A stretch of 64,000 nucleotides of DNA, taken from the NCBI GenBank assembly GCA_963850765.1, contig CAWKMN010000011.1, positions 186,001 through 250,000 on the forward strand, written 5' to 3'. This DNA comes from CAWKMN01 sp963850765 (GTDB taxonomy: Bacteria > Chloroflexota > Anaerolineae > Aggregatilineales > Aggregatilineaceae). Shown piece after piece: positions 1-9,286 of this stretch; position 1 is the first letter of the stretch, and every line of letters begins with the position of its first letter. The position numbers were made by a program, and so were the translations under genes. The notes under the pieces are model-generated. The model made no database searches. It saw nothing but the letters and a program-made list of their open reading frames with translations, and was not told the DNA's origin.

Positions 1-1199
1 GGCGTCCGCCCATTTGCCGTCCGCGTTCTTCGAATAACCGACGCTGGTCAGCAGTTCGGCGGCGCGGTCGGGGTCGAAATCGTAATGATCCAACTGGTCG
101 ATCACGTCCTGGCTCAAAAAGACCGGGACCATCGAGTCGGCCAGGCCGCTCATGTAAACCGTCGCGGTCGCGCCGAGGCCGTTGGTCAGGAAGGCGTTTT
201 CTTCGCGGTTAATGACCAGCGCGGTCGCCTGGCGGACTTCCTTGATATTCCAGGGCGCAACGTCGTGCTGGAACAGCAGGGCCGGGCCATAGCCGCGCGG
301 GATCGCAGATGGTATTAATGCCCGCCGCTGCGAAGGCATCCAGGGTTGAGGGTGGGTACACATTGGTCGCGTGCGCGATTTCGCCGCTCAGCACCAACGG
401 GGTCGTGGCTTCGGTTTCGCCGGCCCAGATGCGAATTTCACCAAACTTCACGCTGCCGGAGAAAATGCTGTTCGGCTGCCAGTGCAGGGTCATGTAGGCA
501 TCGCCCACATCGTCCATGGTATAGGTGTAGGGACCGGAGGCGAGCAGTTCTTCCGGGCGGAACGCGTTGATCTCATCGACCAGGGCGGTCCATTCGGCAT
601 CTTCTTTGGTCTTGCCCTCGTCAACCAGCGCCTGAGCTTTGGCGGCCAGATCGCCGTAGGTCTTGGCTCGGCGGATGTAGTTCTTCAGGATGAACCGTTC
701 GGCGAGCAGCGATCCCTGGCCTTCGAGGAAGATATAGTTCACCGTCTTTTCATCGACCTTTTCGAGCCGGTCAATGTACGCAAAATCTGCCCAGTTCATG
801 AGACGGCCAATCGCATAGGTCGCGATCACGTCATCCGCCGTGACCGGATCGCCGTTGCTCCAATTGGCATCCTCGCGGATCTTCGTCCAGTAGTAGCTGT
901 TGTCGTCCGAGAAGCCCCAGGAATCGGCCAGCAGCGGCACTATATTCGCGGTGGCCCACATGTAGAGCGCCATGGGCAAGTTCAACGTAGCTGCGGAAAC
1001 CGTCTCCGAGGTTGGTCTCCAGGCCACCATTGGTGACATAGGCGTTAAAGCTGTGTTCGGGCGGCAGCACATAGGGCCAGGTGCCGAACCAGGTGCCCGT
1101 GGGGGCTTCCTGGGCGTTGGCGCTGCGGCTGAGGCCAAACGCGCCGATCAGACCAATCGCCAGGGTGACGATTAAAACCAGGTGCAAATAGCGTTTCAT
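1..1199 (-). CDS. ABC transporter substrate-binding protein, SBP_bac_5 (peptide/oligopeptide) type; frameshifted, 3' end outside the window
   Basis: The N-terminus at 1199 is a signal peptide (MKRYLHLVLIVTLAIGLIGA, cleavage near SANAQE) preceded by GGAGAAAAAC. The reading frame then changes twice. Near 978-979 one extra base moves the product to a second frame (LYMWATANIVPLLADSWGFS, WTKIREDANWSNGDPVTADD), and near 299-301 an extra G (C on the coding strand) moves it to a third frame that stays open to position 1 (RGYGPALLFQHDVAPWNIKE). The motif of ligand-binding proteins, W(S/T)-x-G-x-P-x-TA-x-D, is present. It would deliver peptides or similar solutes to an ABC permease lying outside the window. 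Removal of one base at each site gives a continuous protein, so I treat it as one gene with two sequence errors rather than decay. The substrate cannot be read from sequence. Confidence 0.8.
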
Positions 1200-1497
1200 G
1201 TTTTTCTCCCATAGGGTATAGAGGCACTAATTTGGGTTGAGGGGCGGGTGTATCCTGCCGGAATCGGGGCTGAGTTCAGAGGCAACTCCTTTAACTCTAC
1301 TTTGGCGGGCAAAACCACAAAGGTATAAGTTTCAAGACGGGCTGACTGGCCTATGCTGGCATAGGGTGGCATAGGCCACTCGAATCCAGTATATACCTGT
1401 TTGTGCGGGGAAGTCAATTGGTGGTGAAGCGCGGCGGGTTTCCGGGCGCCGCGGGTTATGTGTCTTTGAGAAATTGTTTGGGGCATATCGCTCGGTC

Positions 1498-1594
1498 TAC
1501 CCCTCCCTAAATCCCTCCCCGTAAACGGAGAGGGACTTTCTGCGCACCCCCCTTCTCCGCGCGCGGGCGAAAGGCGTCGAGGGATAGGGGTAAA
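1498..1594 (+). repeat. GC-rich palindromic repeat, family 1, copy A
   Basis: It begins CCCTCCCTAAATCCCTCCCC, followed by GGAGAGGGAC, a CCCTTCTCC half-palindrome and a closing GGGATAGGGGTAAA. Closely similar copies lie at 9117-9220, 35016-35114 and, inverted, 54457-54571. All are intergenic. Confidence 0.8.
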
Positions 1595-1723
1595 CATCAC
1601 GGCGTATCCCGCTTTAATTCCTAAACAGCCTAAGAGGGCTGGACAGGAGTCCCTTCAGCGGACTTTACCCGTCTGTAGCCGGAGCGTTTTATTGCCGGTC
1701 CCGAAAATAATGGGGTAAGGATT

Positions 1724-1803
1724 ATGTAGGGCAGACCTCCGTGTCCTCCCGGCGCGACGCTGTCGCACAGCTCAACTGGGCGCACACGGTGTGCCCCTAC
1801 ACG
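1724..1803. repeat. Inverted repeat with TGTAGGGCA / TGCCCCTACA ends
   Basis: Near-complementary ends flank about 60 bases. Related GTAGGGGC or GCCCCTAC ends recur at 11936-11990, 15950-15985, 21943-21972 and 30957-30967, all between genes. It looks like a small non-coding dispersed repeat. Confidence 0.45.
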
Positions 1804-1864
1804 ATCGCTTGATCGTTTTATGGGTTAATCTGTATAAACGTCCGGCGATGCTGCGCGAACTCCG

Positions 1865-3250
1865 TTATGCCCGCGGGTCTGTCGCGCGCGGCAGGGCGGT
1901 CTCCAGGGCGTCCGCGATGCTGCGTGCCGGGATGACCGTGACCCGATCCGGCAGCGCTTCGTCCTGGCGGTAGGTGCGCGGCACGACCACCCGCTTAAAA
2001 CCGAGCTTGGCCGCCTCCCGGATGCGGATCGGAAGCTGGCTGACCGCGCGGAGTTCGCCGCTCAGCCCGATCTCGCCCACGAACGCCATATCCGCCGGGA
2101 CTGGCTTATCCCACGTGCTCGACGCCACGGCGACAGCGATGGCGAGATCGGCGGCGGGTTCGTCGATCTTGAGGCCGCTGATCACGTTGATGAAGATGTC
2201 TTTTTCAAACAGCCGGATGTTGACCCGGTTGGTCAGCACGGCGGTGATCAGCAGCATGCGGTTGAAGTCGATGCCGTTAGCGGTGCGGCGTGGGTTCGGG
2301 TAGACCGTCTGGCTGGCGAGCGCCTGCACTTCGACCAGCAGCGGGCGCGTCCCTTCCAGCGTGACGGCGATGGCGCTGCCCGGCGCATTGACGACGCGCT
2401 CCGCGATGAAAAATTCGGACGGATTGGTGATTTCGACCAGTCCCCGGTCGCGCATCTCGAACACGCCGACTTCGCTGGTCGGTCCGAAGCGATTTTTCAC
2501 GCTGCGCAGCAGCCGGTATGCCTGGAAGCGGTCGCCTTCCAGGTAGAGCACCGTATCCACAATATGTTCCAGTACGCGCGGCCCGGCGATCACACCCTCT
2601 TTCGTGACATGACCCACCAGGAAAACGGCGATCCCGCTGGACTTCGCCAGCTCGCGAAGCTGGCTGGCGCACTCGCGAACCTGGCTCACGCTGCCGGCGG
2701 CGGAAGCTTTGCCCTCGGTATAAGTCGTCTGGATCGAATCCACGATCAGCAGGCGCGGCGCGATATGCTCCACGTGGTTCAGGATCGCGCCGAGTTCCGT
2801 TTCCGTCACCAGAAACAGATTATCCGGCTTCAGCCCCATACGCTCGGCCCGCATCTTGATCTGGCGCTCGCTCTCTTCGCCGCTGACATACAGCACCGGC
2901 CCTGCGACCTGATCCATCAGCGCGGCGACTTGCAGCAGCAGCGTGCTCTTGCCGATGCCCGGATCGCCCCCCACCAGCACGATACTGCCCGGCACGAGTC
3001 CGCCGCCCAACACCCGCGACAGCTCCTCCACCGGGACGGGATAGCGATCCCCGGCCTCGGATGACACCTCCGTGAGGCGCTGCGGGCGTGAGCGGATACC
3101 CGCCGCTTTATGCGCAGTGGGTTGTTCTTCGGGCTCCTCGACCAGTTCGATCATGGTGTTGAACTCGCCGCAGGTCGGGCATTTGCCCATATGGCGCGGC
3201 GACTTCCGCCCGCAGTTCTGGCATTCGTAATAGACGCGTGCTTTAGCCAT
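1865..3250 (-). CDS. radA: DNA repair protein RadA (Sms)
   Basis: A 461-aa RecA-fold ATPase that helps process recombination intermediates and branch migration. The domains are in canonical order: a C4 zinc finger (C10, C13, C24, C27), Walker A GGDPGIGKST at about 94-103, a Walker B region (LLIVDSIQTTY), the RadA-specific KNRFG motif (VKNRFGPTSEVGVF, about 250) and a C-terminal Lon-like domain. Length is normal for the family. The ATG at 3250 is preceded by GAGAGGGGTACGGG. It stands alone on the minus strand, diverging from the liv operon. Confidence 0.97.
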   Translation of the reverse strand: MAKARVYYECQNCGRKSPRHMGKCPTCGEFNTMIELVEEPEEQPTAHKAAGIRSRPQRLTEVSSEAGDRYPVPVEELSRVLGGGLVPGSIVLVGGDPGIGKSTLLLQVAALMDQVAGPVLYVSGEESERQIKMRAERMGLKPDNLFLVTETELGAILNHVEHIAPRLLIVDSIQTTYTEGKASAAGSVSQVRECASQLRELAKSSGIAVFLVGHVTKEGVIAGPRVLEHIVDTVLYLEGDRFQAYRLLRSVKNRFGPTSEVGVFEMRDRGLVEITNPSEFFIAERVVNAPGSAIAVTLEGTRPLLVEVQALASQTVYPNPRRTANGIDFNRMLLITAVLTNRVNIRLFEKDIFINVISGLKIDEPAADLAIAVAVASSTWDKPVPADMAFVGEIGLSGELRAVSQLPIRIREAAKLGFKRVVVPRTYRQDEALPDRVTVIPARSIADALETALPRATDPRA

Positions 3251-3529
3251 CCCGTACCCCTCTCGGATTCGGTTAGATACCGCTCAAGTGTAGCGCGAAC
3301 AGACGTTCTATGCAACCGGATGCCGGCGAGATCTGTCGCCTTGCGTTGTTATTGTTTTTGCGTATCATGTAAATTATCCAGGGCTTCACTGGGATTCTAT
3401 GACGGTGCGTGTGTCATGATCAAAACTCCCCTCCACGCTCGGCCTCACGGAAAGGAGGAGTCAAGGCAGTACATGATTTGTTGTTCAGCCCGAAATAGAC
3501 CGTATTAGTTTTATCTGGGAGAAACGAAG
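3251..3529. promoter_or_regulatory. Divergent radA/livK upstream region with candidate livK promoter and leader hairpin
   Basis: On the plus strand TTGCGT (3341-3346) and TATCAT (3363-3368) are 16 bases apart, a weak sigma-70-type pair. Downstream, 3425-3434 (ACTCCCCTCC) can pair with 3454-3461 (GGAGGAGT) with a two-base bulge. The livK ribosome site GGGAGAAACGAAG precedes ATG 3530. The hairpin could merely mask or mimic a Shine-Dalgarno sequence; no known riboswitch is recognised. Confidence 0.35.
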
Positions 3530-4699
3530 ATGAAGCGAGTTCTGGCATTTACCCTGTTGCTGGCTGTTGTTCTGGGGCCGCTTGGCCTGAGCGCGAGCGC
3601 GCAGGAAGGCGATCCGATCAAAATCGGTTTGCAGGGCCCCATGACTGGCGACTATGCCTACGAAGGACAGGGCTTTGAAAAAGCGGTTCAGCTTTTGGTT
3701 GACCAGGTGAACGAGGAAGGCGGCCTGCTGGGGCGTCCTGTGGAACTGGTGATCGAGGATGACGCGGGCGATCCCACCCAATCGGCATTGGTCGCTGACC
3801 GTATGATCGATGCGGGCGTGATCGCGGTGATCGGCGCGTACAACTCGACCGCCACTGAACCCGCCTCTGAGATCTACAACGAAGAGGGCCTCCTGCATAT
3901 CACACCGTCCTCGACGGCCACACGCCTGACCGAGAAGGGCTTTGAGCGCTTCTTCCGTGTCTGCTTCCTGGATGACAGACAGGCCTTGTTTGCGGTCATG
4001 GCGATGAAAGAGGTGCTGGGAGCGCAGAAGATCGGTATTCTGCACGACAACTCGACCTATGCCAAGGGTCTGGCCGACTGGACGCAGGTCTATGCTGAGG
4101 AAAACGGGCTCGAAGTCGCGTTTTTTGACGCGATCAACCCCGACGACCAGGACTTCACCCCCATCCTGACGAATATCGGCGAAGCGGGCCTGGACGCGGT
4201 CTATTTCACCGGCTATCACGCGCAGGGTGGACTGCTGCTGCGCCAGACCGCCGAACTTGGCCTCGACATTCAGTGGATCATGGGCAACGCCAGCAACAAC
4301 CCCGAAATGGTCGAGATCGCCGGGGTGGATGCGGCCGCGGGCACTTTCATCACCACCGAGCCGCTGCCCCAGGACCTGGAATACCCCGAAGCGGTTGATT
4401 TCGTGACGGCCTTTGAAGAAGCCTACGGCGAACCCCCCGCCAGCGTCTGGTGGCTGCTGGCCGCCGAAGCCTTCAACGTGATCGCGCACGCCATCACGGA
4501 GACCGAAAGCACCGATTCCGAAGTGCTGGCCGAATACCTGCACACCGAGTTTAAAGACTATCCCGGCCTGAGCGGCCCGATTATCGGCTTTGACGAAAAA
4601 GGCGACCGTATCGGCACGATCCACGCCCTGTATGAGATCAATGATGAGGGTGTGATCGCCTACTATCCCGAACAACCCCAGCCCGCAGCCAGCGAATAG
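3530..4699 (+). CDS. livK: Branched-chain amino acid ABC transporter substrate-binding protein
   Basis: A 389-aa extracytoplasmic receptor of the Leu/Ile/Val type I binding-protein family (Peripla_BP_6). A signal peptide (MKRVLAFTLLLAVVLGPLGL...SASAQE) is followed by IKIGLQGPMTGDYAYEGQGF, typical of the family start, and by the VGAYNSTATEPASEIYNEEG region that forms the ligand hinge. It is the first gene of a five-gene transporter operon and is separated from the permeases by a strong hairpin (4725-4747), an arrangement that usually gives the receptor higher expression than the membrane genes. The exact ligand (amino acid, amide or urea) cannot be decided from the sequence. Confidence 0.93.
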   Translation: MKRVLAFTLLLAVVLGPLGLSASAQEGDPIKIGLQGPMTGDYAYEGQGFEKAVQLLVDQVNEEGGLLGRPVELVIEDDAGDPTQSALVADRMIDAGVIAVIGAYNSTATEPASEIYNEEGLLHITPSSTATRLTEKGFERFFRVCFLDDRQALFAVMAMKEVLGAQKIGILHDNSTYAKGLADWTQVYAEENGLEVAFFDAINPDDQDFTPILTNIGEAGLDAVYFTGYHAQGGLLLRQTAELGLDIQWIMGNASNNPEMVEIAGVDAAAGTFITTEPLPQDLEYPEAVDFVTAFEEAYGEPPASVWWLLAAEAFNVIAHAITETESTDSEVLAEYLHTEFKDYPGLSGPIIGFDEKGDRIGTIHALYEINDEGVIAYYPEQPQPAASE

Positions 4700-4724
4700 C
4701 TATTCCGCCGGTTAAACTATACCA

Positions 4725-4747
4725 GGGGGCGATCGTGCATCGCCCCC
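4725..4747 (+). terminator. Hairpin between livK and livH, likely leaky terminator or mRNA stabiliser
   Basis: GGGGGCGAT (4725-4733) pairs perfectly with ATCGCCCCC (4739-4747) around a five-base loop and is followed by only CTTTG. The short U-tract suggests partial termination or 3'-end protection of the livK message. Confidence 0.65.
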
Positions 4748-4768
4748 CTTTGTAGAAAGACGGGCCTT

Positions 4769-5701
4769 ATGGAAAAGCTGCTCCAACAATTGATTAATGG
4801 AATGACCATCGGCGGCTTTTATGCGGTCGTGGCGCTCGGCTATACGATGGTTTATGGCGTCCTCAAACTGATTAATTTTGCGCATGGTGATATGTTTATG
4901 TGGGGTACGCTGGCGGGGTGGGGGCTGCTGACCACCGTGCTCGCCGGCCTGACGGATTACGATGTCGTCGCGATCCTGGCGGCGTCGGTGCTGGTGGTCG
5001 CGTTCATCGGCGTGATGGGTATGTCGGTGGAGCGCATTGCCTACCGGCCGTTACGTTCGGCGGGCCGCCTCTCCCCGATCATCTCGGCGTTGGGGGCGGC
5101 TTTTATTTTGGAAGCCGTTGCCCGCAACGTGTCCGACGCCCGGCGGCGCACCTACCCTGAAGGCTTGTTTGAAGAACTCCCCGATCTGCATCTGACCGAA
5201 AATATCTCGCTGTCTGGCCTGCAAATCATTATGCTGATCATCTGCGCGACCGTAATGATCGGGCTGTACCTGTTTGTGCAGCGCACGCGCGTTGGCACGG
5301 CCATGCGCGCCGTGTCGCTGGATCATAATGTGTCGCGTCTGATGGGAATCAACGTAGACCGGATCATCTCGCTGGTCTTTTTTGTCGGCCCGGCACTCGG
5401 CGGGCTGGCCGGCCTGCTGATCGGGACGTATTACCACTCCTTTGACTTCACCCTGGGCTGGACCTTCGGCCTCAAGGCGTTTATCGCGGCGATTCTGGGT
5501 GGGATCGGCAACATCCCCGGTGCGGTATTAGGCGCGTTTATCCTGGGGCTGAGCGAAACGATGATTGTCTCCTACGGACAGGACATCGGGCTGGCGAACG
5601 CGTCCCAATGGAAGGACGCGATCGCGTATGTGCTGCTCGTCGTCATCCTGATCGCACGCCCGACCGGCATCCTGGGCGAGACGGTTGCGGAAAAGGTGTG
5701 A
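4769..5701 (+). CDS. livH: Branched-chain amino acid ABC transporter permease LivH
   Basis: A 310-aa inner-membrane permease of the BPD_transp_2 family with about eight hydrophobic segments. The conserved opening (LLQQLINGMTIGGFYAVVAL GYTMVYGVLKLINFAHGD) and the cytoplasmic coupling loop (LKAFIAAILGGIGNIPGAVL GAFILGLSE) are present. It pairs with LivM to form the translocation channel. The next gene starts six bases after its stop. Confidence 0.95.
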   Translation: MEKLLQQLINGMTIGGFYAVVALGYTMVYGVLKLINFAHGDMFMWGTLAGWGLLTTVLAGLTDYDVVAILAASVLVVAFIGVMGMSVERIAYRPLRSAGRLSPIISALGAAFILEAVARNVSDARRRTYPEGLFEELPDLHLTENISLSGLQIIMLIICATVMIGLYLFVQRTRVGTAMRAVSLDHNVSRLMGINVDRIISLVFFVGPALGGLAGLLIGTYYHSFDFTLGWTFGLKAFIAAILGGIGNIPGAVLGAFILGLSETMIVSYGQDIGLANASQWKDAIAYVLLVVILIARPTGILGETVAEKV

Positions 5702-5707
5702 GCCATC

Positions 5708-7465
5708 ATGGAGCAAATGCTTAAGCGCATTCCGCGCCCCTCAGCCCAGGTCTGGGAGATTCTGCTGCTGCTGGCGGCCCTCGCACTGCCCTATATGTCG
5801 TTTATGGATCGCTCGCGCATGTCGGTTGCGGTGCTGGCCGGGATCTACGTGATGTTGGGCCTCAGCCTGAATATCATCGTGGGGTACGCCGGATTGTTCC
5901 AGTTGGGACACGCGGCGTTCTTTGGACTGGGCGCATATACGGCGGCGATCCTCAGCATCGAGCGGAACATCACGATTCTCGCCACCATCCCAATCGCGGC
6001 GCTGGTCGCCGGGCTGGCGGCGGTGGTGATCACTAAGCCGATCCTGCACCTGCGCGGCGATTACCTGTGCATCGTCACCATCGCGTTTGGCGAGATCTTC
6101 CGTATCGCGGTGACGAACAACCTCTTTGGCATCACCGGCGGCTCGAATGGGTTGATCGGCGCGGGCCGGCCCGAATTCCCGCTGCCGTGGGTCGAGCCGG
6201 TGCCGCTGATCGTACTGGTGATCATCCTGGCGCTGCACCTGATCATGACGCGCAAGCATGGGCTTGTTCTGTCATGGGGCGGGGCGGCACTGATCGCGCT
6301 GGCCTATTATCTGCCGCCGCATCTGCTGGATCACAAGCAGCTATTTGTCATCTCGATGGCGATGGGGCTGGTGGTGTTGATCGTCGGGGCGCTGCTGCGT
6401 GATTACCACCTGGATGCGCGCGGCCAGTTTGCCGTGCTGATCGTGGTCCTCGCGGCGTTTGTGCTGCTGATGGCCGCCAACGCCGATCAACTGACCACGC
6501 GCATCGACGCGAACATGGACGAGTATTTTAACGTGCAGGACCCAGTCACGGTGGCGGGTGTCGATTTGACCCCGGTGGCTTTCAAGCGGGACGCGCGTCC
6601 TTATTACTTCCTGGTGCTCGGCTTCATCGCCCTCACGATCGTCGGGATGCGCCGGCTGCAAAACTCGCGCCTGGGACGGGCGTGGCTGTACGTGCGCGAG
6701 GATCAACTCGCCGCCGAGGCGATGGGGATTGATACCACCCACATCAAGCTGATCGCCTTCACCATCGGATCGGCGTGGGCGGGCGTGGCCGGCGTGCTTT
6801 ACGCCGGGCGATTTACCGTGGTCGCGCCAGAGAATTTTAACTTTTTGCAGTCTGTTATTATGTTTTGCATCGTGGTGTTGGGCGGCAGCGGCTCGATCCC
6901 TGGCGTGCTGGTCGGCACCCTGGGGATGGTCGTGCTGCCCGAACTGCTGCGCGACGCCGCGCCGACCTTCCTGTATGAAGGGACCGGCCCGGTCATCATC
7001 CTGGCGCTGCTGCTGGCCAGTTACCTCTATCGCTCGCAGGCGCAGCTGCCCGTGGCAGCGCTGATCAGCGGCGCGATTGCGGCGGCGTTCTTTCTGCCCC
7101 CGCTGCTGCTGGATGAGCCGGCTCTGTACGTGGTCGGGATTATGATGGCGCTGGTGGCCGTGGTGGTTGTGCCGCGTATCTGGGCGCGGGCGGCCAATCC
7201 GCTGCCCTGGGTAATCGGCGCGCTTGGCGTTTATGCGGTACTCGTGCTGATCATCGGCGGGGGGTTGGGGCCGGACCTGGAAGAAGAGATCCTCGGCTTC
7301 CGCATCATGGACTGGCGCGACGGGCTGATGGGCGTGGCGATGGTGATTATGATGGTGCTGCGGCCCGCTGGGATCATCCCGGAGCGGCGGCGCGGGATCG
7401 TCGTCTCCGCGACGGCACCGGCTCCTGACGCGGTACCGGCGGCTGCGGTACAGCAGACAATGTGA
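5708..7465 (+). CDS. livM: Branched-chain amino acid ABC transporter permease LivM, enlarged
   Basis: A 585-aa permease against about 320-430 aa for usual LivM. Family hallmarks are intact: GLSLNIIVGYAGLFQLGHAA FFGLGAYT near the N-terminus, GDYLCIVTIAFGEIFRI, the EDQLAAEAMGIDTTHIKLIA segment and the GGSGSIPGVLVGT coupling loop. The extra length lies in two hydrophobic blocks: about residues 165-275, between the ITGGSNGL region and the ARPYYFLVLG helix, and about 430-540, before the C-terminal MVLRPAGIIPERRRG. Both read as additional membrane helices and match the surrounding base composition. The role is amino acid import with LivH, LivG and LivF. The purpose of the added helices is unknown. 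Confidence 0.92.
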   Translation: MEQMLKRIPRPSAQVWEILLLLAALALPYMSFMDRSRMSVAVLAGIYVMLGLSLNIIVGYAGLFQLGHAAFFGLGAYTAAILSIERNITILATIPIAALVAGLAAVVITKPILHLRGDYLCIVTIAFGEIFRIAVTNNLFGITGGSNGLIGAGRPEFPLPWVEPVPLIVLVIILALHLIMTRKHGLVLSWGGAALIALAYYLPPHLLDHKQLFVISMAMGLVVLIVGALLRDYHLDARGQFAVLIVVLAAFVLLMAANADQLTTRIDANMDEYFNVQDPVTVAGVDLTPVAFKRDARPYYFLVLGFIALTIVGMRRLQNSRLGRAWLYVREDQLAAEAMGIDTTHIKLIAFTIGSAWAGVAGVLYAGRFTVVAPENFNFLQSVIMFCIVVLGGSGSIPGVLVGTLGMVVLPELLRDAAPTFLYEGTGPVIILALLLASYLYRSQAQLPVAALISGAIAAAFFLPPLLLDEPALYVVGIMMALVAVVVVPRIWARAANPLPWVIGALGVYAVLVLIIGGGLGPDLEEEILGFRIMDWRDGLMGVAMVIMMVLRPAGIIPERRRGIVVSATAPAPDAVPAAAVQQTM

Positions 7466-7475
7466 GGGCGAACCT

Positions 7476-8357
7476 ATGGCACTGCTTGATGTCACCTCAC
7501 TCAGCAAAGACTTTGGCGGCCTGCGCGCCATCGACAGCCTGAGCTTTCAACTGGCGCGCGGCGAGATCCTGAGCATCATCGGTCCCAACGGCGCGGGCAA
7601 GACCACCGTTTTTAACGTCATCACCGGCATCTATCCCGCCACCGAAGGCACCGTGGCCTTCGATGGTACGGTGATCGTAGAGACTCATCGCCGCCGGACG
7701 GAGCGATTTGTGCGGCGCTTCCTGACCGGGTTGGGCAGTTGGATCCCCGCCCTGCCGGGCCGGCTGCTGGCGCTCACCGGCATGTCGCCGATCCTCCGCC
7801 CGCACGACGTGGTCGAGCGCGGCATCGCGCGCACCTTCCAGACGATCCGGCTGTTTCCCCGGCTGACCGTGCTGGAAAACGTCATGGCCGGGCAGCATCA
7901 CCGGGGCAAAGCGGGAGCGGTGAGCGCCGTGCTGCGTCTGCCCGCTGAACGCGACGAAGAACAGCGCATTATCGAGCGGTCGATGCGTCATCTGGCGTTT
8001 ATCGGGCTGGCCGGCAAAGCCGACGACCTGGCGCGCAACCTGGCCTATGGCGATCAGCGCCGGTTGGAGATCGCGCGGGCGCTGGCGACGGAACCCAAGC
8101 TGCTGATCCTGGACGAGCCGGCGGCCGGTCTGAACGAGGCCGAAGGGTTGGCGCTGATGGATACCATCCGCAAGATCCGCGACACCGGCATCACCGTGCT
8201 GCTGATCGAGCACGATATGAAGGTCGTGATGAACATCTCGGACCGGATCGTGGTGCTGGACGACGGCCGCAAGATCGCGGAAGGCACGCCCGCCGAGATC
8301 CAGCGCAATCCCGACGTGATCGCCGCCTATCTGGGCAAAGAAGAGGACGAGGTGTAA
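7476..8357 (+). CDS. livG: Branched-chain amino acid ABC transporter ATP-binding protein LivG
   Basis: A 293-aa cytoplasmic ATPase: Walker A GPNGAGKTTVFN, signature region LAYGDQRRLEIARAL, Walker B KLLILDEPAAGLN, switch His in LLIEHDMKVV. The usual length is about 255 aa. The excess is an Arg-rich plus hydrophobic insertion of roughly 40 residues between FDGTVIVE and the HDVVERGIARTFQTIRLFP segment (contains RRRTERFVRRFLTGLGSWIP). This sits in the helical subdomain that contacts the permease, so it may be an adaptation to the enlarged LivM. The stop is four bases before livF. Confidence 0.94.
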   Translation: MALLDVTSLSKDFGGLRAIDSLSFQLARGEILSIIGPNGAGKTTVFNVITGIYPATEGTVAFDGTVIVETHRRRTERFVRRFLTGLGSWIPALPGRLLALTGMSPILRPHDVVERGIARTFQTIRLFPRLTVLENVMAGQHHRGKAGAVSAVLRLPAERDEEQRIIERSMRHLAFIGLAGKADDLARNLAYGDQRRLEIARALATEPKLLILDEPAAGLNEAEGLALMDTIRKIRDTGITVLLIEHDMKVVMNISDRIVVLDDGRKIAEGTPAEIQRNPDVIAAYLGKEEDEV

Positions 8358-8361
8358 CGGT

Positions 8362-9078
8362 ATGGCCCTGCTGGAACTTCACCACGTCAACACCTATTAT
8401 GGCAACATTCACACCCTGAAGGATCTCTCGCTCAAAGTTGAGGCGGGGCAGGTCGTCACGCTGATCGGGGCCAACGGCGCAGGCAAGACGACCACGCTGC
8501 GCACCGTATCGGGCCTGCTGCGGCCGCGCACCGGCGAGATCTTCTTCGAGGGCAAACCGATCCATCTGATCCCCGCCCACGAGATCGTCTATCTTGGGCT
8601 GACCCAGGCACCCGAAGGCCGGCAGATTTTCCCGACGCTGACCGTGCAGGAGAATCTGAACATGGGCGCGTATTCGCTGGGTGACAACCGCGCGTCGATC
8701 GAAGCCAACCGCCGCCGTATCTACGATCTGTTCCCCCGGCTGGCCGAGCGCAAAAACCAGTTGGGCGGCACGCTTTCCGGCGGCGAGCAGCAGATGCTCT
8801 CCATCGGGCGGGCGCTGATGGCAAGTCCCAAGCTGCTTATGCTGGACGAGCCATCGCTGGGGCTGGCCCCGCTGCTCGTCAAGATGATTTTCGAGACGGT
8901 CCAGATCATCAGCCGGCAGGGCGTGACCGTGCTGCTGGTCGAACAGAACGCCCGCGCGGCGCTCCGGCTGGCGGATTACGGTTACGTGTTGGAGACGGGC
9001 TCCATCACGCTCGAAGGCCCGGCCGCGGATCTGCTGCACGATCAGCGCGTGCGCCATGCCTACCTGGGCGAGACGTAG
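8362..9078 (+). CDS. livF: Branched-chain amino acid ABC transporter ATP-binding protein LivF
   Basis: A 238-aa second ATPase of the transporter, of standard length. Walker A is GANGAGKTTTLR, the family-specific YLGLTQAPEGRQIFPTLTVQENL is present, the ABC signature is LSGGEQQMLSIGRALM, Walker B is LLMLDEPSLGLAP, and the switch region is LLVEQNARAAL. It is the last gene of the operon. A GGAGAGGG repeat lies 40 bases downstream, with no obvious intrinsic terminator. Confidence 0.95.
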   Translation: MALLELHHVNTYYGNIHTLKDLSLKVEAGQVVTLIGANGAGKTTTLRTVSGLLRPRTGEIFFEGKPIHLIPAHEIVYLGLTQAPEGRQIFPTLTVQENLNMGAYSLGDNRASIEANRRRIYDLFPRLAERKNQLGGTLSGGEQQMLSIGRALMASPKLLMLDEPSLGLAPLLVKMIFETVQIISRQGVTVLLVEQNARAALRLADYGYVLETGSITLEGPAADLLHDQRVRHAYLGET

Positions 9079-9116
9079 GGGAACGCCCCTCTCTAGAGGG
9101 TATTTTCTCGTGCGTT

Positions 9117-9220
9117 TACCCCTCCCTAAGCCCTCCGCTAAACGGAGAGGGACTGGAGACCCCTTCTCCACCGGGTGAGGAGACGGGGTGCCGACCAAAG
9201 GTCGGACGGGGATAGGGGCT
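9117..9220 (+). repeat. GC-rich palindromic repeat, family 1, copy B
   Basis: CCCTCCCTAAGCCCTCCGCT...GGAGAGGGACT...CCCCTTCTCC...GGGGATAGGGGCT, matching copy A with a short extra hairpin (CCGACCAAAGGTCGG) inserted. It lies between livF and the convergent cytochrome gene. Confidence 0.8.
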
Positions 9221-9286
9221 GAAAGTGCATCACACTCTCTGGCTCGGCTGGAGAGGGAAGGAGGGAGTGAGGCCCGTGGTTACAGG

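Larger units (their letters stand above)
1200..1864. other. 665-bp intergenic region, no supported gene
   Basis: This stretch separates the binding-protein gene from radA. It holds a copy of the GGAGAGGG palindrome repeat (1498-1594) and a GTAGGGCA...TGCCCCTAC inverted pair (about 1724-1803). The open frame on the minus strand at 1196-1600 is mostly a translation of the repeat and has no recognisable protein character. I see no RNA gene here. Confidence 0.6.

Noticed and set aside
1196..1600. 134-codon frame upstream of the binding protein
   Set aside because: It is largely a translation of the palindromic repeat and has no recognised domain.
3485..4675. Long open frame (396 codons) on the minus strand opposite livK
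   Set aside because: It is the complement of a clear LivK gene with signal peptide and family motifs; GC-rich coding DNA often leaves the opposite strand open.
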